7,177 nt of DNA from an uncultured Clostridia bacterium (GCA_934292955.1 CAKQXZ010000096.1:1-7177); one strand, 5' to 3'. Counted from the stretch's first letter, positions 1 to 6,552 are shown. The notes: generated by a model from the sequence alone, not told the origin. Numbers and translations: made by a program.

Positions 1-250
1 TCTCAGCGGCTTCCTTAGCGGCCTTTTCTGCGGCAGCTTTCTCAGCGGCTTCTTTAGCAGCCTTTTCGGCGGCTGCCTTCTCAGCGGCTTCTTTAGCAGC
101 CTTTTCGGCAGCAGCTTTTTCTGCAGCTTCCTTAGCAGCCTTTTCGGCGGCGGCTTTTTCTGCGGCTTCCTTAGCGGCCTTTTCTGCGGCAGCTTTCTCA
201 GCGGCTTCTTTAGCAGCCTTTTCTGCGGCGGCTTTTTCTGCGGCTGCTTT
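1..250. repeat. 39-bp in-frame tandem repeat
   Basis: Six full units start at 1, 40, 79, 118, 157 and 196, with a partial unit from 235. They differ mainly by synonymous changes (Ala GCT/GCC/GCA/GCG, Lys AAA/AAG). The array continues past the left edge. Since 39 is a multiple of three, changes in copy number would keep the reading frame and only change the length of the encoded helix. Confidence 0.95.
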
Positions 251-424
251 TAATTTTGCCTGTTGTTTTTCGGCCGATTCTTCTTGCGAAGCGGCTTTCG
301 GACAGATCATATTGCAGAATCCGCAGGTTAATCCCATGCTTCTGCATTTCGCGTTTTTACGTTTTTTTGCGCGGTTTATGGCAATGATGTTAAAGCCTGA
401 CATTATGATATTAGATTCAGACAT
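1..424 (-). CDS. Cys-cluster protein with Ala/Glu/Lys tandem-repeat helix (partial)
   Basis: I do not recognise this gene. It starts at ATG 424 (complement), with AGGAG six bases upstream, and stays open to the left edge (141 codons visible, C-terminus missing). Residues 1-26 are basic (RAKKRKNAK). Residues 27-42 carry four cysteines, C27-x6-C34-x2-C37-x3-C41-P; the last three resemble half of a ferredoxin-type cluster motif or a zinc knuckle. From about residue 57 the protein is only Ala, Glu and Lys in 13-residue repeats. Within and across units Glu and Lys sit four residues apart, so a long charged, solvent-exposed helix is expected. No signal peptide or membrane segment is seen, so a cytoplasmic location is inferred. 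TolA-like or histone-like Ala/Lys-rich proteins are alternatives on composition alone; function is unknown. Confidence 0.75.
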   Translation of the reverse strand, partial: MSESNIIMSGFNIIAINRAKKRKNAKCRSMGLTCGFCNMICPKAASQEESAEKQQAKLKAAAEKAAAEKAAKEAAEKAAAEKAAKEAAEKAAAEKAAKEAAEKAAAEKAAKEAAEKAAAEKAAKEAAEKAAAEKAAKEAAE

Positions 425-519
425 AATTCTCTCCTTATATCGGGCTCGGAATAACCGTAAAATCGGCAAAACCGACAACCGAAATCTGCCCGTGTTTATT
501 CGGTAGTTTATTCTTCCAT

Positions 520-548
520 ATTATATATTATGTATAATCAAAAGTCAA
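520..548 (-). promoter_or_regulatory. sigma-A promoter of the Cys-cluster/repeat gene
   Basis: On the complement, TTGACT (548-543) is followed by a 17-bp spacer and a perfect TATAAT (525-520). Transcription would start near 513, giving an untranslated leader of about 90 nt before ATG 424. The promoter lies just past the terminator of the ABC operon, so the repeat gene is an independent unit. Confidence 0.8.
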
Positions 549-558
549 TTGCATTTAT

Positions 559-602
559 AAAAAACGCGACATTTTTATATGAATAAAAAAATCGCGTTTT
601 TT
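559..602 (-). terminator. terminator of the ABC exporter operon
   Basis: An 11-bp perfect stem (559-569 with 592-602, AAAAAACGCGA/TCGCGTTTTTT) encloses an AT-rich loop that can pair further. It lies 22 bp past the stop codon of the downstream ABC gene. The U-run forms part of the stem, so it could work in both directions. Confidence 0.8.
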
Positions 603-623
603 AGGTATAAGTAAGGTGAAAAT

Positions 624-2393
624 TTAATGTTCGAATTGCGAATCGTAAAGATTGGCGTAAAAGCCGCCTTTTTCGATGAGTTCGTAGTGAGTGCCTTTTT
701 CGATAATATTGCCGTCTTTCATAACGAGAATAAGGTCGGCGTTCTTTATTGTGGATAACCTGTGCGCAACAATGAAAGACGTTTTGCCTTGCATTAACAG
801 TTCGAACGCGCGCTGAATTTTAAGTTCCGTGCGGGTATCGATAGAAGACGTCGCTTCGTCGAGTATGAGCATCGGCGGGTGGGTGAGCATTACGCGCGCA
901 ATGCACAGCAGTTGTCTTTGCCCGACCGAAACGTCTCCGTCCTGCAGAACTGTGTCGTACCCGTCTTTCATACGCATTATAAAATTATGCACGTTTGCGG
1001 CTTTGGCGGCGGCGATTACTTCTTCGTCGGTCGCGCCGGGGTTGCCGTAGCGTATATTGTCGCGCACGGTCGCCTTTTTAAGCCAACTGTCCTGCAGTAC
1101 CATTCCGTATGAAAGACGCAGCGAACTGCGCGTTACCGCCGAAATGTCTTTGTCGTCAACCGAGATATTACCCGAATCTATATCGTAAAAGCGCATCAGC
1201 AGGTTAATAAGGGTAGTTTTGCCGCAACCCGTGGGACCTACGATTGCAATTCGTTTGCCCTGCGAAACCGAAAGATTGAAATCGGTGATCAGCGGGCGGT
1301 CTTTAACGTACGAAAAATATACGTTGTTTATTTCTATGTTTCCTTTAACGTTCGTAAGTTCCGGTAATCCTTTGTCGGACGGCTGATCGGGCGTTTCCAG
1401 AAGATTAAAAACTCTGTCCGCCGCGGCGGTCGCCGTTTGAAGTTCGGTTATAACGCCCGTAATTTCGTTGAACGGTTTTGTGTATTGGTTCGCGTAAGAC
1501 AAACAGCACGACAACGCGCCCACGCTGAACGCGCCTATGCCCGGAATGCCTTTACCCGAAATTACCAGATATGCGCCCAGGACGCAAACCGCAACGTATA
1601 CCACGCTGTTTACAAATCGAGTGCAGGGGTTGGTCATAGCCGAATAGAACGCGGCGTTTTGCCCCCATTTTTTAAGTTCGATGTTGATATCGGCAAAGCG
1701 TTTTTCCGCGCGCTTTTCATAACGGAAAAGTTTGACCGTTTTCTGATTGGAAAGCATTTCGGTAACAAGCCCCGAAAGTTCTCCGCGCTTTTCCGCCTGT
1801 TTTGCGAACATATCATGGCAGCCTTTCGCTATAAAGTACGCTACAAAAAGCGATAATGGCGTTAAAAACACCACGACGAGCGCGATTATCCAGTTGTAAG
1901 AAAGCAAAAACGCAAGCGTGCCGATAATCGTAACAACCCCGCTGAACAGTTGCGAAAAGCCCTGAATAAGTCCGTCCGAAATCTGATCGACGTCGGAAGA
2001 AACTCTTGCTATAAGGTCGCCGTGCGGATTGCCGTCAATGTACGAAAGGGGCAGGTCGTTCAGTTTTTCGAACGCGCGCTTTCTTATATCGTAAACAATG
2101 CGGAATGACGCGTGGTTTATGCACAGCGACGACAAATACTGGAACACAATGGCTATAATTATCAGTCCGCCGAGTATAAGCGAATTTTTGCCGATTACCG
2201 CAAAATCCACGTTGCCCGCATCGACGATAAAGTCTATCGTTTTACCTATTACTACGGGCGCAAGCAAGGTCGCCGCGATCTGGAAAAGCGAGCAGAGCAG
2301 TGCGAGAACGATAAATCCCGCGTATGGCGAAGAGAACGAAAGCAATTTTTTGATTGCCGCAAAATCGGTTGCGGGTTTAACCTTTTTACGCAT
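624..2393 (-). CDS. heterodimeric ABC exporter subunit, catalytic half (BmrD/TM288-like)
   Basis: A 589-residue half-transporter: six membrane helices (about residues 27-305) fused to an ATPase domain (about 350-589). It should pair with the upstream gene product in the cytoplasmic membrane and use ATP to export a drug, lipid or peptide; the substrate cannot be told. Motifs: Walker A GPTGCGKTT (386-394), Q-loop Q434, signature VSVGQ (488-492, degenerate), Walker B MLILDEATSS with catalytic E513, switch H544. The start chosen is ATG 2393, not a longer in-frame start at 2495, because AAAGGGGGTG lies seven bases before it and because 589 residues is the usual length of the family. The start overlaps the upstream stop by 8 bp (ATGCGTAA), which suggests translational coupling. 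Family assignment is firm; the BmrCD/TM287-288 comparison rests on the pattern of degenerate residues. Confidence 0.93.
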   Translation of the reverse strand: MRKKVKPATDFAAIKKLLSFSSPYAGFIVLALLCSLFQIAATLLAPVVIGKTIDFIVDAGNVDFAVIGKNSLILGGLIIIAIVFQYLSSLCINHASFRIVYDIRKRAFEKLNDLPLSYIDGNPHGDLIARVSSDVDQISDGLIQGFSQLFSGVVTIIGTLAFLLSYNWIIALVVVFLTPLSLFVAYFIAKGCHDMFAKQAEKRGELSGLVTEMLSNQKTVKLFRYEKRAEKRFADINIELKKWGQNAAFYSAMTNPCTRFVNSVVYVAVCVLGAYLVISGKGIPGIGAFSVGALSCCLSYANQYTKPFNEITGVITELQTATAAADRVFNLLETPDQPSDKGLPELTNVKGNIEINNVYFSYVKDRPLITDFNLSVSQGKRIAIVGPTGCGKTTLINLLMRFYDIDSGNISVDDKDISAVTRSSLRLSYGMVLQDSWLKKATVRDNIRYGNPGATDEEVIAAAKAANVHNFIMRMKDGYDTVLQDGDVSVGQRQLLCIARVMLTHPPMLILDEATSSIDTRTELKIQRAFELLMQGKTSFIVAHRLSTIKNADLILVMKDGNIIEKGTHYELIEKGGFYANLYDSQFEH

Positions 2394-4128
2394 TTGCCGC
2401 ACCCCCTTTGTCCTGCGAATCGCAGATTTCGCGATAAACTTCGCATTCATTATATAACTTATCGTGCTTGCCGTAGCCAACGATTTTTCCGTCATCCATA
2501 ACGACGATTTTGTCGCAGTATTTAAGCCCTGCGGCGCGCTGCGAAACGTTTATTACTGTCAGTCCGCGTGACCTTGCTTCTTCGGTCAACGCCTTTCTCA
2601 GTTTTGCGTCGGTGGCAAAGTCGAGTGCGCTCGAACTGTCGTCAAGAACGAGTATTTCAGGCGATCCTACAAGGGCGCGCGCTATGGTTAAACGTTGCCG
2701 TTGCCCGCCCGAAAAGTTTTTGCCGCCCTGAGCAACGGGCGCGTCAAGTCCGCCGTCTTTTGCGTAAACAAATTCGGCAGACTGCGAAATTTTAAGCGCG
2801 TTGTCAATATCTTCGTCGGTCGCGTCGGGCTTGCGCCACTGCAGATTTTCGCGGATGGTGCCGCCGAACAAAACCGCCGACTGCGGAACTACGCCGAACA
2901 GTGCGGAGAGTTGTTCTGGCGAGTAGTCTTTTATATCGTTTCCGAAGATTTTTATTTCGCCTTCGGTTGCATCGTAAAGTCGCGTTAACAGACTTATAAG
3001 CGTACTTTTGCCGCTTCCCGTACTGCCTAAAACGCCGAGCGTCTGCCCCTTTTCAAGGCTGATATTTATATCCGAAATTGCGGGCGCCGAACTGTTGCCG
3101 TAGGTAAAAGATACGTCCTTTGCAACGATTGCGGGGGCTGAAAAATCTGCCGCCGCGCCCGCGCCTTCTTTCATAGAAGACTGAACGGCGAACACTTCGT
3201 TTATTCTCGCCGCCGAAGCCGAAGCTTTGGTGAACGTTACCAGCAGGTTTGCGAAAACCACAAGCGCATTGAGTATCTGGGTCATATAGTTGACGAGCGC
3301 GATCACTTCGCCTTGCGTAAGTTCGCCTGCATTGACTTTTATTCCGCCGAAATAGAGCAGTGCGATAATGCCGAGATTAAGTATCGCGTAAGTCAGCGGA
3401 TTAAGCAATGCCGAAAACGCGCCCACTCTCGTCGAAGTTCTGGTCAGAACTTCCGAAGCCGCGGCAAAACCGCTTTTTTCTCTTTCTTCCGCGGCGAACG
3501 CGCGAACGACTCTCGCGCCCGAAAGATTTTCGCGGGTCAGTCTGGTAACGTCGTCGAGTTTTGCCTGCACGTCTTTATATTTCGGCAGAGTGAATGAAAG
3601 AATTATAAACAGAATTACGCCTATAATCAACGCCGTCGCAATAAAAATGAGCGAAATCTGCAAGTCTATCGTCATCGTCATAATTATTGCGCCTATCACT
3701 ATAAAAGGCGCGCGCAGTATCAGACGAATGAACATCGCAACGCCCTGTTGCGCCTGATTTACGTCCGACGTAAGCCTTGTTATAAGCGACGCGGTGGAGA
3801 ATTTATCCAGTTCGGCGTAAGAAAAGGTGTTTATGTGCGCGTATAACTCCTTACGCAAATTCGTGCCGAACCCCAACGACGCGCGGCTTGCGAAATATTG
3901 CGCGGTCAGTGCGAACGCAAGACCTACAATTCCCAGTCCTACGAGTATCGCCCCGCCTTTCCATAAGCCCGAATAATTGCCGTTTTGCCCCATAGGGATT
4001 GCGGTGTCTATCATCCAGGCGACCACGATCGGTACAATCAGTTCGAAAACGGCTTCCACCAGTTTGAACAGCGGACCGAAAACCGTTTTCAGCCTATACC
4101 CTTTAAGAAATCTTACAAGTTTGAGCAT
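2386..4128 (-). CDS. heterodimeric ABC exporter subunit, degenerate-site half (BmrC/TM287-like)
   Basis: A 580-residue half-transporter and first gene of the operon. Six membrane helices lie at about residues 19-45, 60-80, 138-152, 156-180, 246-262 and 272-295; the ATPase domain follows from about 333. Motifs: Walker A GSTGSGKST (368-376), Q-loop Q416, canonical signature FSGGQ (472-476), Walker B ILVLDDSSS with Asp497 where the catalytic Glu should be, and Gln530 in place of the switch His (VSQR). This matches the degenerate partner of heterodimeric exporters: its intact signature completes the active site formed by E513/H544 of the downstream subunit. ATG 4128 is preceded by AAAGGA four bases upstream. 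The substrate is unknown; drug efflux is the usual guess for this family, not something shown here. Confidence 0.93.
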   Translation of the reverse strand: MLKLVRFLKGYRLKTVFGPLFKLVEAVFELIVPIVVAWMIDTAIPMGQNGNYSGLWKGGAILVGLGIVGLAFALTAQYFASRASLGFGTNLRKELYAHINTFSYAELDKFSTASLITRLTSDVNQAQQGVAMFIRLILRAPFIVIGAIIMTMTIDLQISLIFIATALIIGVILFIILSFTLPKYKDVQAKLDDVTRLTRENLSGARVVRAFAAEEREKSGFAAASEVLTRTSTRVGAFSALLNPLTYAILNLGIIALLYFGGIKVNAGELTQGEVIALVNYMTQILNALVVFANLLVTFTKASASAARINEVFAVQSSMKEGAGAAADFSAPAIVAKDVSFTYGNSSAPAISDINISLEKGQTLGVLGSTGSGKSTLISLLTRLYDATEGEIKIFGNDIKDYSPEQLSALFGVVPQSAVLFGGTIRENLQWRKPDATDEDIDNALKISQSAEFVYAKDGGLDAPVAQGGKNFSGGQRQRLTIARALVGSPEILVLDDSSSALDFATDAKLRKALTEEARSRGLTVINVSQRAAGLKYCDKIVVMDDGKIVGYGKHDKLYNECEVYREICDSQDKGGAANA

Positions 4129-4155
4129 TTTGTCCTTTACATTTATGTATAATGT

Positions 4156-4184
4156 TTTATCATTGTTTTGCCGCGGGCGGTCAA
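4156..4184 (-). promoter_or_regulatory. probable promoter of the ABC exporter operon
   Basis: On the complement, TTGACC (4184-4179), a 17-bp spacer, then GATAAA (4161-4156), which matches the -10 consensus at four of six positions. It would give a leader of about 20 nt with AAAGGA just before ATG 4128. It is the best candidate between the gene and the repeat at 4265. Confidence 0.45.
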
Positions 4185-4264
4185 TTTATGCCTGCAGCGA
4201 TTATTTTACCACAATTATTTATTTCGGTAAACTTATTATATACCGTATTATATTATTTTTTTGT

Positions 4265-4315
4265 CGGTTTATTTGTGTCTGTTTTGTAAAAGTCGGCGTA
4301 TAGGTCGATTATCGC
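4265..4315. repeat. direct repeat, copy 1
   Basis: A 51-bp segment that recurs at 5309-5360. Positions 4288-4315 are identical over 28 bp to 5333-5360; the flank 4265-4287 is similar with several mismatches and one indel. Together the copies bracket the regulator/SLOG pair. Read on the complement the core encodes AIIDLYADF in both copies, followed by different tails, so it may derive from the 3' end of a lost gene. Confidence 0.9.
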
Positions 4316-4337
4316 ATATTTTGCAATAAAAACACAT

Positions 4338-4359
4338 AAAAAAACCGCGATAATCGCGG
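4338..4359 (-). terminator. terminator of the XRE regulator
   Basis: On the complement, stem CCGCGA/TCGCGG (4359-4354 with 4350-4345) with a 3-nt loop is followed directly by seven Ts (4344-4338). It begins 12 bp after the regulator's stop codon. A classic rho-independent form. Confidence 0.88.
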
Positions 4360-4371
4360 ATGATTTTTATG

Positions 4372-4614
4372 TTATTCTACTTCAAGATTTTCATATGAAA
4401 ACAAATCGTCGTCAAGAAATTCAAGTACGATCATTCCAAAACCGTTGGCGAGCATCATAACGGTCGATAGCGTAACCGTTTTGCTTTTGCCGCTCATTAT
4501 CCATCGCATGTGACCGTGCTGTATGCCTGAGTTTTGTTCCAGCCGATACCGTGTCATATTCTTTTCGGCGAGTAGTTTTTCTACTCTTTTAGCCACAGCA
4601 TCGTTGACTGTCAC
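4372..4614 (-). CDS. small XRE/Cro-CI-type DNA-binding regulator
   Basis: An 80-residue single-domain regulator. The start chosen is GTG 4614: it has GGGGGT six bases upstream and gives the N-terminus MTVNDAVAKR typical of such proteins. Longer in-frame starts at ATG 4656 and ATG 4776 lack a ribosome site, and 4656 falls at the expected transcription start. The helix-turn-helix lies at about residues 21-45 (TRYRLEQNSGI, then QHGHMRWIMSGKSK), followed by a helical C-terminus (TLSTVMMLANGF) and an acidic tail (EFLDDDLF). It is divergent from the SLOG-fold gene, with an inverted repeat in its own leader, so autoregulation and control of the neighbour are likely. The HTH fold is clear; that it represses the SLOG gene is inference from layout. 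Confidence 0.85.
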   Translation of the reverse strand: MTVNDAVAKRVEKLLAEKNMTRYRLEQNSGIQHGHMRWIMSGKSKTVTLSTVMMLANGFGMIVLEFLDDDLFSYENLEVE

Positions 4615-4626
4615 TTCAATACCCCC

Positions 4627-4654
4627 GAAAGTACATATACGAAAGAATACTTTC
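4627..4654. promoter_or_regulatory. candidate operator in the regulator leader
   Basis: Inverted repeat GAAAGTA (4627-4633) and TACTTTC (4648-4654), 14 bp apart, with a nested GAAAG-AATA-CTTTC at 4641-4654. It sits at the expected transcription start of the regulator gene, where a bound XRE dimer would block its own promoter. No binding data; based on symmetry and position. Confidence 0.4.
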
Positions 4655-4660
4655 ATAATT

Positions 4661-4689
4661 ATTATATCCGTTTCTAAAAATAAAATAAG
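4661..4689 (-). promoter_or_regulatory. promoter of the XRE regulator
   Basis: On the complement a perfect TATAAT lies at 4666-4661. The -35 at 17-bp spacing (CTTATT, 4689-4684) is poor, so the promoter may be weak or depend on regulation. The expected start near 4654 gives a leader of about 40 nt to GTG 4614, which supports the short form of the protein. Confidence 0.5.
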
Positions 4690-4710
4690 AATGGATACAT
4701 TCCTATACGC

Positions 4711-4739
4711 TTGTATTTTTATTTGCGAGATGATATAAT
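4711..4739 (+). promoter_or_regulatory. extended -10 promoter of the SLOG-fold gene
   Basis: TTGTAT (4711-4716), 17-bp spacer, TATAAT (4734-4739) preceded by TGA, which forms an extended -10 element. Expected start near 4746, about 30 nt before ATG 4776. It faces away from the regulator promoter, and the two share a short intergenic region. Confidence 0.7.
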
Positions 4740-4775
4740 TACGAATGTAAACTTTCCTAAATGAAGTGGTTCTCA

Positions 4776-5237
4776 ATGATTATTACGTTTTTTGGACATT
4801 CGTCTTTACAATATTGTCCAACAGATGAAGAAAGGCTTTATCGTCAGATTGAAATTTTTGCAAAAGGGGACAGTGTGGATTTTTATCTTGGCGGCTATGG
4901 TGCTTTTGATAATCTTGCAAAGAAATGTGCTAAAAAGTATAAAGAAACACACGCAGATTCCAGAATTGTTTTTATTACGCCCTATTTGAACACTTGGCTT
5001 AGTAAGAGAAAGGAATATTTAGAAAAGGAGTATGACGAAATCCTTTACCCGCCGTTGGAAAACGTTCCGCCGAAATTTGCAATTGCAAGGCGCAATATAT
5101 GGATGATCAATCAAGCCGATTATATAATTGCTTATGTGAAGACGCACTATGGCGGAGTATATAAGTCGTTGCTTTTTGCCGCAAAACATAATAAGACGTA
5201 TATAAATCTATTCACCGGCGAATACGAGCTTTATTAA
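4776..5237 (+). CDS. SLOG-superfamily nucleotide-binding-like protein (YpsA/DUF1273-like)
   Basis: A 153-residue single-domain protein with a Rossmann-like pattern: strand then GHS (residues 7-9) at the N-terminus, YLGGYGAFD (37-45), a strand with TPY (68-70), RRNIWMINQADYIIAYV (105-121), and a late GG (126-127). This order of GH, GG-G-FD, RN-M-AD and GG is what I know from small SLOG proteins of Clostridia, which are thought to bind nucleotides or related ligands; biochemical roles are mostly unknown. The start at 4776 is preferred over ATG 4761 because family members begin just before the GH motif and AAGTGG lies six bases upstream, though that ribosome site is weak. Base composition is AT-richer than the ABC genes. 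It is divergent from the XRE gene and followed by its own terminator, so it is a single-gene unit. Confidence 0.7.
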   Translation: MIITFFGHSSLQYCPTDEERLYRQIEIFAKGDSVDFYLGGYGAFDNLAKKCAKKYKETHADSRIVFITPYLNTWLSKRKEYLEKEYDEILYPPLENVPPKFAIARRNIWMINQADYIIAYVKTHYGGVYKSLLFAAKHNKTYINLFTGEYELY

Positions 5238-5271
5238 AAGGTCTTTTACAGAATTTGTAACTCTAATGATA

Positions 5272-5302
5272 AAAACGCCAAGAGAAATTCTCTTGGCGTT
5301 TT
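5272..5302 (+). terminator. terminator of the SLOG-fold gene
   Basis: A 14-bp perfect stem (5272-5285 with 5289-5302) around a 3-nt loop. It contains GCCAAGAGA/TCTCTTGGC and ends in TTTT, with AAAA on the other side, so it may work in both directions. It starts 35 bp after the stop codon. Confidence 0.9.
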
Positions 5303-5308
5303 ATACTG

Positions 5309-5360
5309 CGGTTTTTATGTGCCAATTTTATAAAAAGTCGGCGTATAGGTCGATTATCGC
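5309..5360. repeat. direct repeat, copy 2
   Basis: Second copy of the repeat at 4265-4315, same orientation, 1045 bp away when measured on the 28-bp identical core (5333-5360). It lies between the SLOG-gene terminator and the exonuclease promoter. The 14 bases at 5351-5364, which overlap its end, recur with one mismatch at 6477-6490. Confidence 0.9.
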
Positions 5361-5446
5361 GTGCTTTATGATGGTCTATATGCTTAAATTTTATATGGAT
5401 GCTTAATGATAAAAATAATTGCGGCATTTTACCTATAATAGAAAGA

Positions 5447-5475
5447 TTTACTTTTCTAAATTATTTTGATAGAAT
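5447..5475 (+). promoter_or_regulatory. promoter of the exonuclease gene
   Basis: TTTACT (5447-5452), 17-bp spacer, TAGAAT (5470-5475) preceded by TGA (extended -10). Expected start near 5482, about 33 nt before ATG 5515. A second TATAAT at 5434-5439 has no matching -35. The rest of 5361-5446 shows nothing else I can name. Confidence 0.6.
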
Positions 5476-5514
5476 GTAAAAGACATGTTGGTGAAATAAC
5501 TTGATGGAGTGATT

Positions 5515-6468
5515 ATGAAATACTTAAGTTTTGATATAGAGTGTTGCGATGGTAAGCATATTTGTGAGTTTGGATATGTTTTTGCTGATGAAAGATTTAA
5601 TATTTTGAAAAAGGAATGCATTACTATAAATCCTGAACATAAATTCAAGCTGACAGGTAGAGCACATGAAAGAGATATTGCTCTTTCATTCCCTGACGAC
5701 GTATACTTTAATAGCCCCACATTCGAATATTATTATGATAAAATAAAAAATCTTTTGACATCGGCTGAATATAGTATTATTGGGTTTTCGACTAAAAATG
5801 ATATAAACTTTTTAAGGGTAGCGTGTGAAGAATACAACAAAGAACCAATCTTGTTTTCTTGCATTGATATTCAAAAATTATATCAAGGTTATACAAAAGC
5901 AGGTAATAGAACATCAATAGAGAAAATTATTGATGAGTTGAAAATTGGAAATGTGAAAATTCATAAAAGCGACGATGATTCGTTCGCGGTTATAAAAATA
6001 CTGGAAACGATATCAAAAAAGGAGCGATTGTCTTTTCCAGAAACGCTTGATATGATGAAGGAACGATATAAAAAGTGGAAAACGGAAAGGATAAAGAACC
6101 ATAACTGTATTTTGTTAGAAAAGGCAAGGGATGGCAATAAGAAGGCTCAATGTGTTTTTCTGAAAAAACATATTGAAAAATTGGAAGTTTCAAAGATTAA
6201 AAAAGATGATTTATTTTTTGGGAAAACGATATGTATAAGTTCGGCTTTTCAATATAAGCGTTTTGATGAATTTTTGTTGCTAATTAAGCAAATTTATTTT
6301 TATGGTGCAAGTTATACGGGTAAGGCAAGCGTGTGCGATATTTTTATAGATTATGATAACGATGGGAAAGAAGTTCGTTACATTAGCGCCGTGCAAGCGA
6401 TTAAAGAAGGTAGAGCTATACTATTTCTCTCTCTTGCTGAAGCGAAAAGACTATTAAAAATGTCTTGA
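5515..6468 (+). CDS. DEDDh 3'-5' exonuclease with probable C-terminal BRCT domain
   Basis: A 317-residue protein. The N-terminal half (about 1-170) has the three motifs of DnaQ-family DEDDh exonucleases: FDIE with D7 and E9, GFSTKND with D96, and H150-x4-D155. All expected metal-binding acids and the histidine are present, so it should be an active 3'-5' exonuclease. A lysine-rich linker (about 170-230) leads to FFGKTICISS (235-243) and a C-terminal segment that fits a BRCT domain, as seen in some stand-alone epsilon-like exonucleases of Firmicutes; that part is a looser match. ATG 5515 is chosen over an in-frame GTG at 5509 because GGAG (5506-5509) lies five bases before it. It is AT-rich and uses AGA/AGG often, unlike the ABC genes, which suggests acquisition from elsewhere. 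DNA repair or a defence role are both possible; no partner gene is adjacent. Confidence 0.8.
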   Translation: MKYLSFDIECCDGKHICEFGYVFADERFNILKKECITINPEHKFKLTGRAHERDIALSFPDDVYFNSPTFEYYYDKIKNLLTSAEYSIIGFSTKNDINFLRVACEEYNKEPILFSCIDIQKLYQGYTKAGNRTSIEKIIDELKIGNVKIHKSDDDSFAVIKILETISKKERLSFPETLDMMKERYKKWKTERIKNHNCILLEKARDGNKKAQCVFLKKHIEKLEVSKIKKDDLFFGKTICISSAFQYKRFDEFLLLIKQIYFYGASYTGKASVCDIFIDYDNDGKEVRYISAVQAIKEGRAILFLSLAEAKRLLKMS

Positions 6469-6552
6469 TATCAGAACGATTATCCCGTGCAGGCGAGCGG
6501 ATATGACGGCAAATTATATGTGTTTGACGGAAAGAAGGTAAAAGCGTTATAA
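6469..6552 (+). pseudogene. C-terminal coding remnant of a displaced gene (tentative)
   Basis: Directly after the exonuclease TGA the same frame stays open for 27 codons to TAA 6550-6552 and ends in GYDGKLYVFDGKKVKAL. Its codons (GTG, GCG, AGC, GGC, GAC) look like the exporter genes and not like the AT-rich exonuclease, and a hairpin terminator follows. It has no start or ribosome site of its own. I read it as the 3' end of a host gene cut off by the inserted segment. An open frame this short can arise by chance, and readthrough of TGA cannot be excluded. Confidence 0.35.
6477..6490. repeat. partial third copy of the repeat end
   Basis: Matches 13 of 14 bases of 5351-5364 (CGATTATCGCGTGC there, CGATTATCCCGTGC here), in the same orientation, nine bases past the exonuclease stop codon. 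Its position at the likely junction between AT-rich and host-like sequence makes the match notable, but 14 bp is short and could be chance. Confidence 0.4.

Noticed and set aside
1..250. CRISPR-like array from the regular 39-bp spacing
   Set aside because: There are no unique spacers; the units are contiguous and keep one coding frame, so it is a protein repeat.
312..506. Plus-strand open frame of 64 codons
   Set aside because: It lies antisense to the start and promoter of the Cys-cluster/repeat gene, has no ribosome site, and is not protein-like; a shadow frame.
2394..2495. 34-residue N-terminal extension of the downstream ABC subunit
   Set aside because: It would overlap the upstream gene by 110 bp and lacks a ribosome site, while ATG 2393 has a strong one and gives the family's normal length.
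4306..4356. Inverted repeat between the direct-repeat end (4306-4315) and the XRE terminator stem (4347-4356)
   Set aside because: The 10-bp match arises because both contain the near-palindrome CGATNATCG; the terminator alone explains the second arm.
4615..4776. Longer starts of the XRE regulator
   Set aside because: The added residues cover its own promoter and the divergent gene's promoter; GTG 4614 has a good ribosome site.
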